Below are positions 1 through 9,241 of a stretch of DNA of 64,000 bases, in pieces. Positions within the stretch are counted from its first letter, which is position 1. Every line of letters starts with the position of its first letter. The position numbers were made by a program, and so were the translations under genes. The stretch comes from Arthrobacter sp. GMC3 (GTDB lineage Bacteria > Actinomycetota > Actinomycetes > Actinomycetales > Micrococcaceae): NCBI RefSeq assembly GCF_002929305.1, contig NZ_PJIO01000011.1, positions 55,603 to 119,602 of the forward strand, in the 5' to 3' direction. A model generated the notes under the pieces. That model was not told where the DNA came from. It made no database searches and saw nothing but the letters and a program-made list of their open reading frames with translations.

Positions 1-193
1 TGGTGATGCCCTTTTCGCGCTCCAGGTCACCGGAGTCCATGACACGCTCTGCAACTACACCGTGTTCGGCAAAGGAGTGCGTCTGCTTGAGCATGGCGTC
101 AACCAGGGTGGTCTTACCGTGGTCAACGTGCGCCACAATGGCGACGTTGCGCAGGTCAGTGCGCGAAGCGGTGTTCAGAGAAGTGTCGTTCAT
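1..193 (-). CDS. typA: Translational GTPase TypA/BipA, N-terminal part (cut by window edge)
   Basis: Reading the minus strand from the ATG at 193 gives about 64 residues that open with [20 protein letters not shown] and continue into the P-loop [15 protein letters not shown], then [16 protein letters not shown]. That pairing of the G1 P-loop with the [11 protein letters not shown] switch I region is the TypA/BipA signature. TypA is a ribosome-associated GTPase of the EF-G group, linked to 50S assembly and to stress or cold growth. The rest of the gene lies outside the window. No strong Shine-Dalgarno is seen before the ATG. LepA is the nearest alternative but its switch I region differs. Confidence 0.93.
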   Translation of the reverse strand, partial: MNDTSLNTASRTDLRNVAIVAHVDHGKTTLVDAMLKQTHSFAEHGVVAERVMDSGDLEREKGIT

Positions 194-513
194 GCGTGAA
201 GACTCGTTTCAGTTGGGCCCGGCTGCAGGCCCGAGGAGGGCAACGGCAGAAAGTCACATTGTTGTCAGTACATAAATGGTGGCCGTGATAATCGGCAGAT
301 AACACCATTCTAGACGTAGTGCCAAATACGGCCTAGTCACTTTATCCCATGAGCTGCGTGTTTTTCGCCATGGTTGCCCCGCAACAGGACATGGAAGCCC
401 ATTTCATCCCGGAATTTCGGCATTAACGCACGACGGCGGCTGGTGAGTCACGTGATGAACCTCACCTGCCGCCGTCGTTCTTCAACAGCTCACTTTCAAA
501 AACTAGGCACGCA
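194..513. other. Intergenic region upstream of typA
   Basis: About 320 bases lie between the typA start and the stop of the binding-protein gene. The half next to typA is relatively AT-rich (around 250-350) and should hold the typA promoter, but I cannot name a confident -35/-10 pair. The other half holds the hairpin at 432-476. No credible gene is visible here. Confidence 0.5.
432..476 (-). terminator. Hairpin downstream of the binding-protein gene
   Basis: Arms at 432-447 (GACGGCGGCTGGTGAG) and 461-476 pair over 16 bp with one mismatch and a 13-base loop. It sits about 38 bases past the stop of the minus-strand binding-protein gene. It has no clear T-run, so it is a probable but not classical terminator. 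Confidence 0.5.
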
Positions 514-2298
514 CTACTTCACGTACTTCCAATCCGCCACATTCCACCAGACGCCCACACTGACGGGGGAAAACCTGGCCCCGCTCATGTGGGGGCCGGT
601 GGCGCTGAGGCTGATGTGCTCGAACAGCGGAAGCCCGTACCCGGCCTGAATGACAAGCTGGTCGATCTGCATTTTAAGGGCATTTTGCTTGGCATCATCC
701 GGGGTGATGGCCAGTTGTTCGGACAATTGGTCGACCACGCTGTTGGAAAAGTTGTTCAGGTTGGACGCGGCACCAGTCTTGAAGATTTGTGGCACCTGGA
801 CAGACCCTGAGGCGTTTGCCTTCCAGCCGAACAGGGCCACATCGTAGGAGCCCGCCTTCAGCGCCGCTTGCCACTGGTCAGCGCCAAGACCCGCATCGGT
901 GACGGCGAATCCAGCCAGTGTGGCCGACGCTGCCACCAAGGTGTACTCCAGCGCGCGGTCCGGATCGTCCTTGTTGTAGAGAATGCGGATGGTCGGTTTT
1001 GCCTCGCCCAGCAACTCCTTGGCCTTGTCAATGTTCACCGTGGCGTAGTCGGTGCTGCCGTTGCTGCGCGCCGATTCCTTGTAAGGGGTTTGGATTTCCT
1101 GGAAAACAAACGAATCAAGAATCTCAGCCTTTGCCTCCATCGGCTTGACCAGGGCGTTGAGTATTTCCTGGCGCGGCAGGGTTTGCAAGAAGGCGGTGCG
1201 GAAGTCCGGATTGTTGAAGACGCCACCAAAGTTGAGGACCGCCTGGTCGAAGCCAAGACTGCTGCCCTGCTGGACTTTGACGTCCTTCAAGGCTGTCAGC
1301 GACTTGACCGTGGCGGGCGTTGCGGGCGGCGAAATCACGTCCGCAGTCTTGTCTTTCAGGGCCGTGATTTGGGATTCCGCGTTACCGTCGTAGCGGACGG
1401 TCACGGTATCCAGGGTCGGAACGGTACCCCACGTATAGTCGGCATTGCGGGTCAGGACTAGGTCCTTCTCTGCGTTGATGCTCTTGACCAGGTACGGGCC
1501 ATTCGACAGCGCAAGTGAGGGGTCCGGCATCGACTTCGTGTCAAAACCGGTGTTCCAAAAATCTGCCACCGTTTTCAACGCCGCATTGGCAGGTAGGGGC
1601 GCGGCCGGGTCACCCTTGGGTGTTTTTTGCAGGAGCGCGGTAAGCGCATCCGCATCCTTCAACCCCGTTCGCACGGCGACGATGTGGGCGGGGATGCTGA
1701 CCGTGGACCCCAAAGCTGTTTCCCAGTCTGAGAACGGGGTGGTGTATTTCAGTGTCAGCGAGGATCCGCCGTCGCCAATAACCGGCATTTCGGTTTGGGA
1801 CAGGCCGGTGGTGTCGCCGGCAAAGTGGAAGTAGCTATTGCCCTTGGTGACGTTGAAATTCGCATCCAAGGTGGCGTCGTTGAAGTACCCCGAGCCCGCG
1901 GCCCACTGCAGCATCAAGTCCGCGGCGGTGACGGGGGCGCCGTCGGACCATTGGACACCGCTGTTGATGGTGTACTTGATGGTCAGCGGGTTGTCCGACA
2001 GCATCTGGTACTTGCCAAATTTGGGATTCGTCTCGAGTTTGAGGTTGTTGTCCACATAGTTGAACCCTGAGTGCGTGGCGGCGTCGATCCTGGCGTTGAT
2101 GTCCGTTTGTCCCGTGACGCTGCTGGCATTGAAGGAACTGAAGGGGTTCGTCTCCAGCACGTTCACATTGCCGCCCACGGCAGGCTTCGCCGACGACGTC
2201 GTTTGGTCTGGGCTCGGCGGTGGTGCCGTGCAGGCGCCCAGCGCCACTACTGCTGCTAGGGCTACGGCAAGTGCTTTGGAAATGCGTCCGGCGCGCAT
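514..2298 (-). CDS. ABC transporter substrate-binding lipoprotein, family 5 (peptide/opine/nickel type)
   Basis: A 594-residue secreted lipoprotein. Positively charged start, hydrophobic core and lipobox VALGAC put the lipidated cysteine at residue 23. The body has the SBP_bac_5 layout: an early segment with VQWSDGAPVTAADLM, a long central part, and a C-terminal lobe with KAGSYDVALFGWKA. It should bind oligopeptides or similar solutes outside the membrane and hand them to a DppBC-like permease. The start is backed by a GGAGG just upstream. No permease or ATPase gene lies next to it, so it is an orphan in this window and its ligand cannot be told. Confidence 0.88.
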   Translation of the reverse strand: MRAGRISKALAVALAAVVALGACTAPPPSPDQTTSSAKPAVGGNVNVLETNPFSSFNASSVTGQTDINARIDAATHSGFNYVDNNLKLETNPKFGKYQMLSDNPLTIKYTINSGVQWSDGAPVTAADLMLQWAAGSGYFNDATLDANFNVTKGNSYFHFAGDTTGLSQTEMPVIGDGGSSLTLKYTTPFSDWETALGSTVSIPAHIVAVRTGLKDADALTALLQKTPKGDPAAPLPANAALKTVADFWNTGFDTKSMPDPSLALSNGPYLVKSINAEKDLVLTRNADYTWGTVPTLDTVTVRYDGNAESQITALKDKTADVISPPATPATVKSLTALKDVKVQQGSSLGFDQAVLNFGGVFNNPDFRTAFLQTLPRQEILNALVKPMEAKAEILDSFVFQEIQTPYKESARSNGSTDYATVNIDKAKELLGEAKPTIRILYNKDDPDRALEYTLVAASATLAGFAVTDAGLGADQWQAALKAGSYDVALFGWKANASGSVQVPQIFKTGAASNLNNFSNSVVDQLSEQLAITPDDAKQNALKMQIDQLVIQAGYGLPLFEHISLSATGPHMSGARFSPVSVGVWWNVADWKYVK

Positions 2299-2439
2299 TC
2301 CACCTCCATTTTCATACGCTGAGTTGTGGGGCGCTCCGGGCTCGTCGGCATCGTGCCGGCTGGTGGCTCCCCGCTCAGTTAGACTACCGCAGCATGCCCG
2401 GCGGGGGTGTGTGGCGGAGCAGTTTCCAGACTCATGAAC

Positions 2440-2976
2440 CTAGTACCCGGTGGCACCGTCGATGCATTCGCGCAGAAGATCTGCGTGCCCCAGGTGTCTG
2501 GCGTACTCCTCGATCATGTGAGTGTAGATCCAACGCAAGTTGATTTCCTGACCTCGACGGCGGCCCGGCAGCGGCGCGTCTAGGTCAGGAATTTGGGCGG
2601 CTAGGGCCCGCATACGCACAATTTCTGTCCCGTAGTGCCTGACATCGGCCAGCGCCTGCTGATGCGAGTAGCCGTTGAAATCGGCGTCGGGATCTTCGGC
2701 CCGGTAGTGGGCTGCCTCCTGCGTCCCGGTGGCCACATTGGAAAACCAGTACCTTTCAACATCGCTGAGGTGGCGGACCAGCCCCACAAGTGTCATGGTG
2801 GACGGCGGTACGGACTGACGGCAAAGCTGTTCAGCGCTCAAGCCGCCAACTTTGATGGGGAGTGTTTGGCGGTAGAACTCCAGCCAGCCCTCCAACGAAT
2901 CCCGGTCGCCAGCCATGAACGGCAGCTCAATCCGGTCGTCCGGTACTACGGGAGTGCGTTCTTCGAATGATTCCAT
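2440..2976 (-). CDS. DinB/DUF664 family protein (putative mycothiol-dependent)
   Basis: About 178 residues from the ATG at 2976 (starts MESFEERTPVV). It shows the DinB four-helix pattern: MTLVGLVRHLSDVERYWF in the first third and INLRWIYTHMIEEYARHLGH near the C-terminus. The histidines in LVRHL, YTHMIEEYARH and LGH are the usual divalent-metal ligands. Actinobacterial members are thought to be mycothiol-dependent S-transferases, but the substrate of this one is unknown. An in-frame ATG at 2994 is an alternative start. It is divergent from a VOC gene, with about 60 bases between starts. Confidence 0.82.
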   Translation of the reverse strand: MESFEERTPVVPDDRIELPFMAGDRDSLEGWLEFYRQTLPIKVGGLSAEQLCRQSVPPSTMTLVGLVRHLSDVERYWFSNVATGTQEAAHYRAEDPDADFNGYSHQQALADVRHYGTEIVRMRALAAQIPDLDAPLPGRRRGQEINLRWIYTHMIEEYARHLGHADLLRECIDGATGY

Positions 2977-3035
2977 GGGACAACTCTTGCACATTGGGGG
3001 TTCCCAGAGGGGTGGATTTGCGGTTGGATCGGGGC

Positions 3036-3425
3036 ATGAGCATTCGTATTCAATCCATGTCAGTAGACACCACGAACCCGGCCGACTTGGCACGTTTCTG
3101 GCAGGCCGCACTTGGGTGGCGCATCACCGAGGAGGACCCCGACGAGGTGGTGTTGGAGCCGCCCGCAGGCAGCCGCGAGGACGACGTGGTACCGGACATC
3201 TTGTTCCTAAAGGTGCCCGAGGAAAAAGCCGGCAAGAACCGGCTGCACCTTGACTTGCGTCCGGAAGACCAGGCTGCTGAGGTTGCCCGGCTGGAGGCCT
3301 TGGGAGCACGGCGGGTGAATGTAGGTCAGGGAAGCGACGTCACCTGGGTGGTCCTGGCCGATCCGCACGGCAACGAGTTTTGCGTGCTGCGGGCGCTGAC
3401 CGAGCAGGAGCTGGCCGCCCGGTAA
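3036..3425 (+). CDS. VOC family protein (glyoxalase/bleomycin-resistance fold)
   Basis: A 129-residue cytoplasmic protein opening MSIRIQSMSVDTTNPADLAR. The pattern FWQAALGW in the first third and VVLADPHGNEFCVL near the end is typical of the vicinal oxygen chelate fold, where paired beta-alpha-beta units form a metal or ligand site. A DPxGNEFCVL ending is common in the glyoxalase_6 subgroup. The substrate cannot be told. An in-frame ATG at 2967 would overlap the divergent DinB gene, so 3036 is preferred. Confidence 0.85.
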   Translation: MSIRIQSMSVDTTNPADLARFWQAALGWRITEEDPDEVVLEPPAGSREDDVVPDILFLKVPEEKAGKNRLHLDLRPEDQAAEVARLEALGARRVNVGQGSDVTWVVLADPHGNEFCVLRALTEQELAAR

Positions 3426-3478
3426 AGCTGTGGATAACTTTCAGCGAAGAAAGGTGATCGCTGCAAAAATTGATTTGC

Positions 3479-3961
3479 ATGGGAATCAGATACTTCGCAC
3501 TTCCTGTGCCAGCGCAATTAGTAGCCATTGCACGAATCAATCCACGCGCGTTCCTGTCCGATGCGCACTTTTGGGAATCCTGGTCAGACCCGCCTGACCG
3601 GCCTGAAGCACTGTTCCTGGATAAGTGCTGGTGGGACTTGCAGCAATTATTTGGCGGGATGGACCCGGAATCCACCAGGGACGCGTACGAGCTGGTCCGT
3701 GGCAACGTGACCGAGTATGGCTACGGCTGGATTCCCTTTGATCGGGTTCTATCCGCCGAAGAGGTTTTCAAGGTCTCCATCGATCTTGCCTCGGTGGACT
3801 TGCCGGAGCTTTATCAGAACTTCACGCCCCATATGTCCCCGGACTGGGCGGCAATAATGGACGGACGGCGCAGCGCCGTGGAGTCCTATTTGGAGGCCGC
3901 CAGGAAATTCACGGTCCAGCTTTCCGAACTGGGCTTGGGTTTGATCTACTCGATCGGCTGA
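3479..3961 (+). CDS. DUF1877 family protein (YfbM-like)
   Basis: About 160 residues opening MGIRYFALPV, the usual start of DUF1877 proteins. Later signatures are LFLDKCWWDLQQLFGG and, near the C-terminus, LEAARKFTVQLSELGLGLIYSIG. The long aromatic-rich body and length fit the family. No enzyme activity is established for it. An in-frame ATG at 3470 adds three residues and also fits the GAAAGG stretch upstream. It stands alone between a VOC gene and an acetyltransferase. Confidence 0.85.
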   Translation: MGIRYFALPVPAQLVAIARINPRAFLSDAHFWESWSDPPDRPEALFLDKCWWDLQQLFGGMDPESTRDAYELVRGNVTEYGYGWIPFDRVLSAEEVFKVSIDLASVDLPELYQNFTPHMSPDWAAIMDGRRSAVESYLEAARKFTVQLSELGLGLIYSIG

Positions 3962-4068
3962 GGCCAAGGTGTGACTAAGGGATTCAGCGGCCAAACAATT
4001 CCCGGGGCTTCACCAAATCTTTCCGGGCAGTACCCTCGGTTCACGTGAAGGCAAGATACCGTGGGCAC

Positions 4069-4653
4069 ATGGCCAAAATTCAAGGACTCGACGAACTCCT
4101 GACCGCCCTGAACGCCGGGGAGACGATCCCCGGCGGCTCGCCGCATCACGCAGCAATGCACGCCGCGAGCCAGGAGTCCCTGCGTATTGCTGCCGAGCTC
4201 AATGGGCGCTACCACTCCCCCGCCGAGGTGCGAGCCCTGATGAGTGAGCTGACCGGCCACCCAGTCCCCGAGTCATTCCAGCTTTTCCCGCCCTTCAGTG
4301 CCGACTTCGGCAAGAACATCCGTTTCGGTGATGATGTGTTCATCAATAGCGGCTGCCGGTTCCAGGACCAGGGCGGGATCGAAATCGGGGCGGGTTGCCT
4401 TATAGGACACAACGCCGTCATCACGACGTTGAACCACGACATGCTGCCGAGCCGGCGGGCCGACATGCACCCGGCCCGGGTAGTGATTGGCCTGGGCGTT
4501 TGGTTCGGGGCCAATGTGACGGTACTACCGGGCGTGAGGATCGGTGACGGAGCCGTGGTGGGCGCAGGCTCGGTTGTCACAAAAGACGTGCCAGCAGGTG
4601 CGGTGGTTGTTGGGGTTCCGGCGAAACAGGTGGGCACAGTTCCGGAGGGTTAG
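4069..4653 (+). CDS. Sugar O-acetyltransferase (maltose/galactoside acetyltransferase, left-handed beta-helix)
   Basis: About 194 residues. The N-terminal helical cap (Maltose_acetyltransferase domain) runs to about residue 55. Hexapeptide repeats follow: [30 protein letters not shown], then [28 protein letters not shown]. The histidine in TTLNHD is the catalytic base of the LacA/Maa/NodL group. It transfers acetyl from acetyl-CoA to a hydroxyl of a sugar. A GTG at 4045 is an alternative start, but the domain begins just after the ATG at 4069. The natural acceptor is unknown. Confidence 0.9.
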   Translation: MAKIQGLDELLTALNAGETIPGGSPHHAAMHAASQESLRIAAELNGRYHSPAEVRALMSELTGHPVPESFQLFPPFSADFGKNIRFGDDVFINSGCRFQDQGGIEIGAGCLIGHNAVITTLNHDMLPSRRADMHPARVVIGLGVWFGANVTVLPGVRIGDGAVVGAGSVVTKDVPAGAVVVGVPAKQVGTVPEG

Positions 4654-4704
4654 TTCCCTGAGCTGGGCCGGGATAATGCGGTTTGCAGTTACAAACAAAG
4701 ACGG

Positions 4705-4737
4705 AGACACCCTGGGGCAAGAGCGCCCAGAGTGTCT
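4705..4737. terminator. Hairpin between convergent genes
   Basis: Arms at 4705-4716 (AGACACCCTGGG) and 4726-4737 pair over 12 bp with one mismatch. It lies between the acetyltransferase stop (4653) and the convergent GH92 stop (4827), where a shared terminator is expected. There is no strong T-run on either side. Confidence 0.5.
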
Positions 4738-4826
4738 TCGCCTTTGCGTCGTGCTGTTCGCACGAACGGTGACGTGGGGTGCGGCGTGTGGACGCAGCAG
4801 GAGTCTGCTCCGTCCACCCAGCCTCA

Positions 4827-7800
4827 TCAGCCGGCGCGCCGCCGGTTGATCATGACCGTTGTGACTCCGGCGGCAGCAGCCAACAGTCCCAGCAGCAGGA
4901 TCCACCCTGCGATGTTTGGCAAACCGGTGCTTGCCAACTGTGAAGAATCGCCTTTGGAGGTGTCAGCTGGCGGAGCAGATGTCATCGAGGGTGACGGAGC
5001 AGGGCTCTCCGTTGATGTGGGCACGGGCGCAGTGAGCGCTATTTCTGCCACCTCAGAGGCGGAGACTGCCAGGAATGACGGATCCTCGGGTACGAACGTG
5101 GCCGCAATCTTCATTACTGATACCGGCGTGCCATTTGGCACGGTTATTGGGATAGTCACGGACGCGCCAGCGCTTCCCGGCGCCGCCTTGGCAAGAGGCA
5201 AGACGCCTCCCAGAGGTGCCGTCGCGAGAAGTGCGTTGCCGTTGCGGATCTCCACCGTTCCCTTCGGAAGTGTCTGATCGGCAGAGGTAACAGTGATATC
5301 GGCGTTGACGGGTGTTGCCGAGCCAATCTCCAGGCTCTTGCCTGAGAGGTCCATCGTGGTCGTCGTCGCGGCGGCTCCCGTCGGATGAACGTCTGAAGCC
5401 CATTCAGTCGGCGTCGAGCTCAGTTTGAACGACACGTTGCCGCCCTGACGGAGCGTGTCCGCTTTCATCCAGCTTCGACCGTATGCGTGTCCATCGATCT
5501 CCATGGATGCGATGAACGGTGCGGCTGTTGGGTCGCCGTCGGCGGCAATCCTTGTCGGTTTTCCATCGACCCACACAGTGGCCGCGGGGAACAGCGGCGA
5601 GGAAATGGCCAGGCCGGGGTCCGACGGCGACACAGGGAACAGTCCCAGCGAGGCGAAGACAAACCAGCTGGACTGTGCCCCCATGTCGTCGTTGCCGGGC
5701 ATTCCGTCCCGGGCCGTGCTGAATGCAGTGTCGCGCAGCTGGCTGACCACATACTGGCTGGCTGCCGGGCGGCCTGCCCAGTTGTAGGCCCAAGGTGCCT
5801 GGTAGCCCGGTTCGTTGCCCATGTAGTACGTTTGGGCGTCCTGGCCGCCGTTGAGCTGCTTGAGTGTTGGCTTGGCAGTCAGCTCATCGTTCATGGAGAA
5901 CAGCGCGTTGAGACGCTCAATCGCGGCCTCATTCCCGCCTGTGGCCTCAATGAGATCGTCCCAGGACTGACCGAAGGACCAGAAGTAGTTGGGTTCAGTC
6001 GATTCGTGGAAAGACCCCGGGGTGACAATTTCCCCCAGCGTGCCGGGTGTTGTTGGCGCCTTGCGGGCAATGAGCTTCCCCGTTGCCGGGTCCACCATGT
6101 TCTTCCAAAGTTCGGTCCGCTGCGCCAGCTTTTCCAGGTCGCTGCCGGTTACTGAGACCTGCGGGTTGCTGCGAACGTCCTCACCGACTGCGGTCAGGAA
6201 CGAGTATGCGCCGTGGTCGCTGTTGAAGCGTTCAATGTTGGCGCTGGCATGGTCAGCATCGGTAAAGTACCCGTAGTCGAGGTAGCTGGCCGAGTTGGGG
6301 AAGCTTTTGTTGCCGTTGCAGGCACTGTTCGGGTCGAACGCGGACTGCTTGACCAGCTTCGCTGCGGTCACAACGTCAAAGTCACGGGCACCAAAGGCGT
6401 AGCTTCCGGCCAGGACGGGCAGGGCGTTGTCGCCTGACATCGGGGTGGAATCGTCGCTGGCATCCACCCAGTGCGGCAGGGCGCCGCACTGCATCCCGTC
6501 AACCACGATCGACTGCGCAACGTCACTGGCAACGTCGGGCGCGAGGATCGCCAGCAGCTGCGCCTGCGAGCGGTATGTGTCCCACAGGGAAAGGCCCGAG
6601 TAGTGGGTTGAATAGGACCCCTTGCCGCCGTCGGGCTTGGTGTAGGAGTAGTCCGCCACGTTTACCGGTGCCCGTTCTTCAACGGCGCCTGTTGGGTCGA
6701 CGCCGGCGGCCAGCGGCTTCTGCGCGGCAAGGCTTCTGAAATCTCCGTTGACGTCGGAGTAGATGGTCGGCGAACCCAACACGCGATACAGGGAAGTGTA
6801 GAACTTCTCCAAATTTGTGCGTTGTTCCGGGCTGAGGGCGCTTGGGTTTGCAGCCTGGTCAACCTGCACCGAATTCAGTCGGGTGTTCCACTTGCTGACA
6901 GCAGCGGTCTTGACCTGTTCAAGACTCGAAGTTTCGTTCTCGGTCCGTAGGTTCAGCTCGGCATTTTCAACGCTGACAGGTGAGATTCCCACACGCATGT
7001 TGAGCGTGGGATCGTTGGCCGGCAGGTCGTACTGCAGAACGGTTGAGCCATTCACTTCTTTGTTGACAGTGCTAGATGAATCACCCTGGGCCTTCATCGG
7101 CTTGTCGAACTCGGCATAGAAGTAGACGTTTGAGTTGTACGCGGTGCCCCACGGGATACAGAAAGCCGGTGCAACCGTCTTTCCGGACAGGACCTTGCCG
7201 TCGTCGGAGATCTTCAGTGAGACGTTCTCGGGCGTGACCTTGCCCCTCGTGCTGGTCGAATTAGACGTACCGTTCAAGCGGGTGTCGAGGCTGAAGTAGC
7301 CCTCATCAGCTGAAGGGTAGGTGAACCTCGCAATACCGGTCCGCTCCGTCGCCCCGAGCTCCACACGGACCCCGCTGTCGAGCGTAACCGAGTACTCACC
7401 CGGAGAAGCCGACTCGGTGGAGGTCTGGAACTTCGCCGGCTGCTGTGGCACGCCTGAGGCATTGCTTACCGATGTCGGCGTGGTGCGCGGCAACATGCCA
7501 ACGACGCCCTGGCCAGGGCACCCCACACCATTGAGGTGGGTGAGGCTGAAGAAGTTGACGGAGGCTTCGGTCGCGGAAGCTGGGACCAGATATCCACCAG
7601 ATCCGTTGTAGTCCTTGCGTGACATGTCGGGACCGAACGTGACCATCCCGAAAGGCATTTTGGCCCCGGGGCTGATATTTCCTGCGTAGCCGCTTGTTGA
7701 GGACACGGCCGTGCCGATGAGGGGATTCACAAACTGGGTAAGCTCGATCTGTTTGCCCACCTCCGGCGCGGCTACAGCTGGAGACGAAAATGCAGTCGGG

Positions 7801-7889
7801 GCGAGTGATAAGGCCAGGGCGGCCGCCAAACCGGCAGCTGCTCCGGCTTTTAGCCGCCGCAACCGCGGGGACACCTTGCTAATGGACAA
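4827..7889 (-). CDS. Wall-anchored GH92 family glycosidase (alpha-mannosidase type)
   Basis: A 1020-residue exported enzyme. The start chosen is TTG at 7889 (first residues MSISKVSPRLRRLKAG), because AAGGAG sits 5 bases upstream and a signal peptide ending near SSPAVAA follows at once. The frame is open up to 7973 but lacks such support. The body has GH92 motifs: LTHLNGVGCPGQG, the ESTEPNYFW stretch, then PGNDDMGAQSSWFVF and LGLFPVSPSDPG. GH92 enzymes are calcium-dependent exo-alpha-mannosidases. An Ig-like segment follows the catalytic part. The C-terminus is LASTG, a hydrophobic span and an RRR tail, a class E type sortase signal. It is divergent from a LacI regulator at 8083. Confidence 0.92.
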   Translation of the reverse strand: MSISKVSPRLRRLKAGAAAGLAAALALSLAPTAFSSPAVAAPEVGKQIELTQFVNPLIGTAVSSTSGYAGNISPGAKMPFGMVTFGPDMSRKDYNGSGGYLVPASATEASVNFFSLTHLNGVGCPGQGVVGMLPRTTPTSVSNASGVPQQPAKFQTSTESASPGEYSVTLDSGVRVELGATERTGIARFTYPSADEGYFSLDTRLNGTSNSTSTRGKVTPENVSLKISDDGKVLSGKTVAPAFCIPWGTAYNSNVYFYAEFDKPMKAQGDSSSTVNKEVNGSTVLQYDLPANDPTLNMRVGISPVSVENAELNLRTENETSSLEQVKTAAVSKWNTRLNSVQVDQAANPSALSPEQRTNLEKFYTSLYRVLGSPTIYSDVNGDFRSLAAQKPLAAGVDPTGAVEERAPVNVADYSYTKPDGGKGSYSTHYSGLSLWDTYRSQAQLLAILAPDVASDVAQSIVVDGMQCGALPHWVDASDDSTPMSGDNALPVLAGSYAFGARDFDVVTAAKLVKQSAFDPNSACNGNKSFPNSASYLDYGYFTDADHASANIERFNSDHGAYSFLTAVGEDVRSNPQVSVTGSDLEKLAQRTELWKNMVDPATGKLIARKAPTTPGTLGEIVTPGSFHESTEPNYFWSFGQSWDDLIEATGGNEAAIERLNALFSMNDELTAKPTLKQLNGGQDAQTYYMGNEPGYQAPWAYNWAGRPAASQYVVSQLRDTAFSTARDGMPGNDDMGAQSSWFVFASLGLFPVSPSDPGLAISSPLFPAATVWVDGKPTRIAADGDPTAAPFIASMEIDGHAYGRSWMKADTLRQGGNVSFKLSSTPTEWASDVHPTGAAATTTTMDLSGKSLEIGSATPVNADITVTSADQTLPKGTVEIRNGNALLATAPLGGVLPLAKAAPGSAGASVTIPITVPNGTPVSVMKIAATFVPEDPSFLAVSASEVAEIALTAPVPTSTESPAPSPSMTSAPPADTSKGDSSQLASTGLPNIAGWILLLGLLAAAAGVTTVMINRRRAG

Positions 7890-8082
7890 TTGTTCTCCTT
7901 CGAACAGAATCGGCAGGCCTGGAACGCCGTCGGATGAATCGTTTCCAGTTATCGAAGTTAGCGAGTCGTTCATGAGATGTCAATGGATTACTTTTTGGGA
8001 TAACGTTGGAGATCCACGAGCACCACGGTGATGGACGTCACTGAATGACGGTCTCACAAATTCGGCAACCCGGGAGAAATGA

Positions 8083-9138
8083 TTGACTCGGAACGACCGG
8101 CCCGAGACTCTTCGGCGGGCCACAATCAAGGACGTCGCCAGACTCGCCGGAGTTGGTGTGGGGACAGTCTCACGTGTCGTCAATGGCATGCCAGAGGTTA
8201 GCGCCGCAAGCGTCGAAGCCGTCCACAACGCCATCGAGTTTCTGGGATACAGGCGAAATGACAGCGCGCGCATCCTTCGAACGGGAGCGACCGAGAGTAT
8301 CGGGTTGCTGGTAGAGGACGTTGCCGACCCCTTCTTTTCCCTGCTGAATCGCGCTGTAGAAGACGAAGTGGTGCGTCAGGGATCAGTTCTACTGACCGCC
8401 TCTTCGAGCAAGAGCCCAGATCGGGCACGGAAGCTCATTCTCACATTCTGTTCGCGCCGTGTCGACGGGCTAATCATCACCCTGCCGGAGGGAAGCGACG
8501 AAGATTATTTGATACGTGAGCACGCAGCGGGTATCCCCATGGTGTTTGTCGACCGACCTCCGCAAAAGGTTGCCGCAGACGTTGTCCTCACCGACAACCG
8601 TGGCGGCGCAATGCAGGGAGTTAAGCATTTGATCGCCCACGGCCATCGGCGGATCGCGTGCATCACAGACCGTGCGGAGCTCTTTACGGCCCGAGAGCGG
8701 GTCAATGGATATAGGGATGCCCTCATCGACTCCGGCAATCCCTTCGATCCCTCGTTCGTGTTCTCAGCAGCGCTGGAGCAGGAACAGGTCGACACGATGC
8801 TTGGACGGATGTTGGCGGATTCAGATCCTCCGACGGCAGTGTTTGCGGGAAACAATAGGGCGGCGGTCATGGTTATCGGTGCGATGCGGAGGCACGGCAC
8901 GCTACTGGCCATGGTTGCCTTCGATGATTTTGAACTCGCAGACATTGTGGAACCCGGAATCACGGTTGTTGCCCAGGATCCGCAAGGCATGGGCGTCATG
9001 GCGATGGATCTCCTTTGCGCACGGCTCCAAGGAAGTCAGGCACCGCCAAAGACAGTGACCCTGGGGACACGTCTCATTCCCCGAGGCTCCGGTGAACTGC
9101 CAGTCTCCGGGATTCATTTACCAACCGTCCTCCGCTGA
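8083..9138 (+). CDS. LacI family transcriptional regulator, divergent from the GH92 gene
   Basis: A 351-residue repressor. The N-terminal helix-turn-helix is ATIKDVARLAGVGVGTVSRV and the hinge helix follows around NDSARILRTG. The periplasmic-binding-protein-like effector domain starts at SIGLLVEDVADPFF and ends with LGTRLIPRGSG. The start is TTG at 8083: a stop codon lies right before it in frame, and GGGAG is 6 bases upstream. Its position suggests that it controls the GH92 mannosidase in response to a mannose-type ligand. This is inferred from neighbourhood only. Confidence 0.92.
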   Translation: MTRNDRPETLRRATIKDVARLAGVGVGTVSRVVNGMPEVSAASVEAVHNAIEFLGYRRNDSARILRTGATESIGLLVEDVADPFFSLLNRAVEDEVVRQGSVLLTASSSKSPDRARKLILTFCSRRVDGLIITLPEGSDEDYLIREHAAGIPMVFVDRPPQKVAADVVLTDNRGGAMQGVKHLIAHGHRRIACITDRAELFTARERVNGYRDALIDSGNPFDPSFVFSAALEQEQVDTMLGRMLADSDPPTAVFAGNNRAAVMVIGAMRRHGTLLAMVAFDDFELADIVEPGITVVAQDPQGMGVMAMDLLCARLQGSQAPPKTVTLGTRLIPRGSGELPVSGIHLPTVLR

Positions 9139-9241
9139 AGGCTGGCGGGCGCTTCGGAAGCCGTCCAGCGATCCAAGGCATCAAAGCGGAACTCCACCAT
9201 GTTCCAGTTCATAGCAACTGCTTGACGCCGTCGTCATGCTT

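Noticed and set aside
3429..3437. TGTGGATAA, a perfect DnaA-box match after the VOC gene
   Set aside because: It is a single copy without a box cluster, AT-rich unwinding region or dnaA/dnaN genes, so it gives no evidence for an origin.
7998..8012. GGATAACGTTGGA as a LacI operator in the GH92/LacI divergent region
   Set aside because: Only the central AACGTT is palindromic and the outer bases do not pair. It may still be bound, but the sequence is much weaker than the 27188 site.
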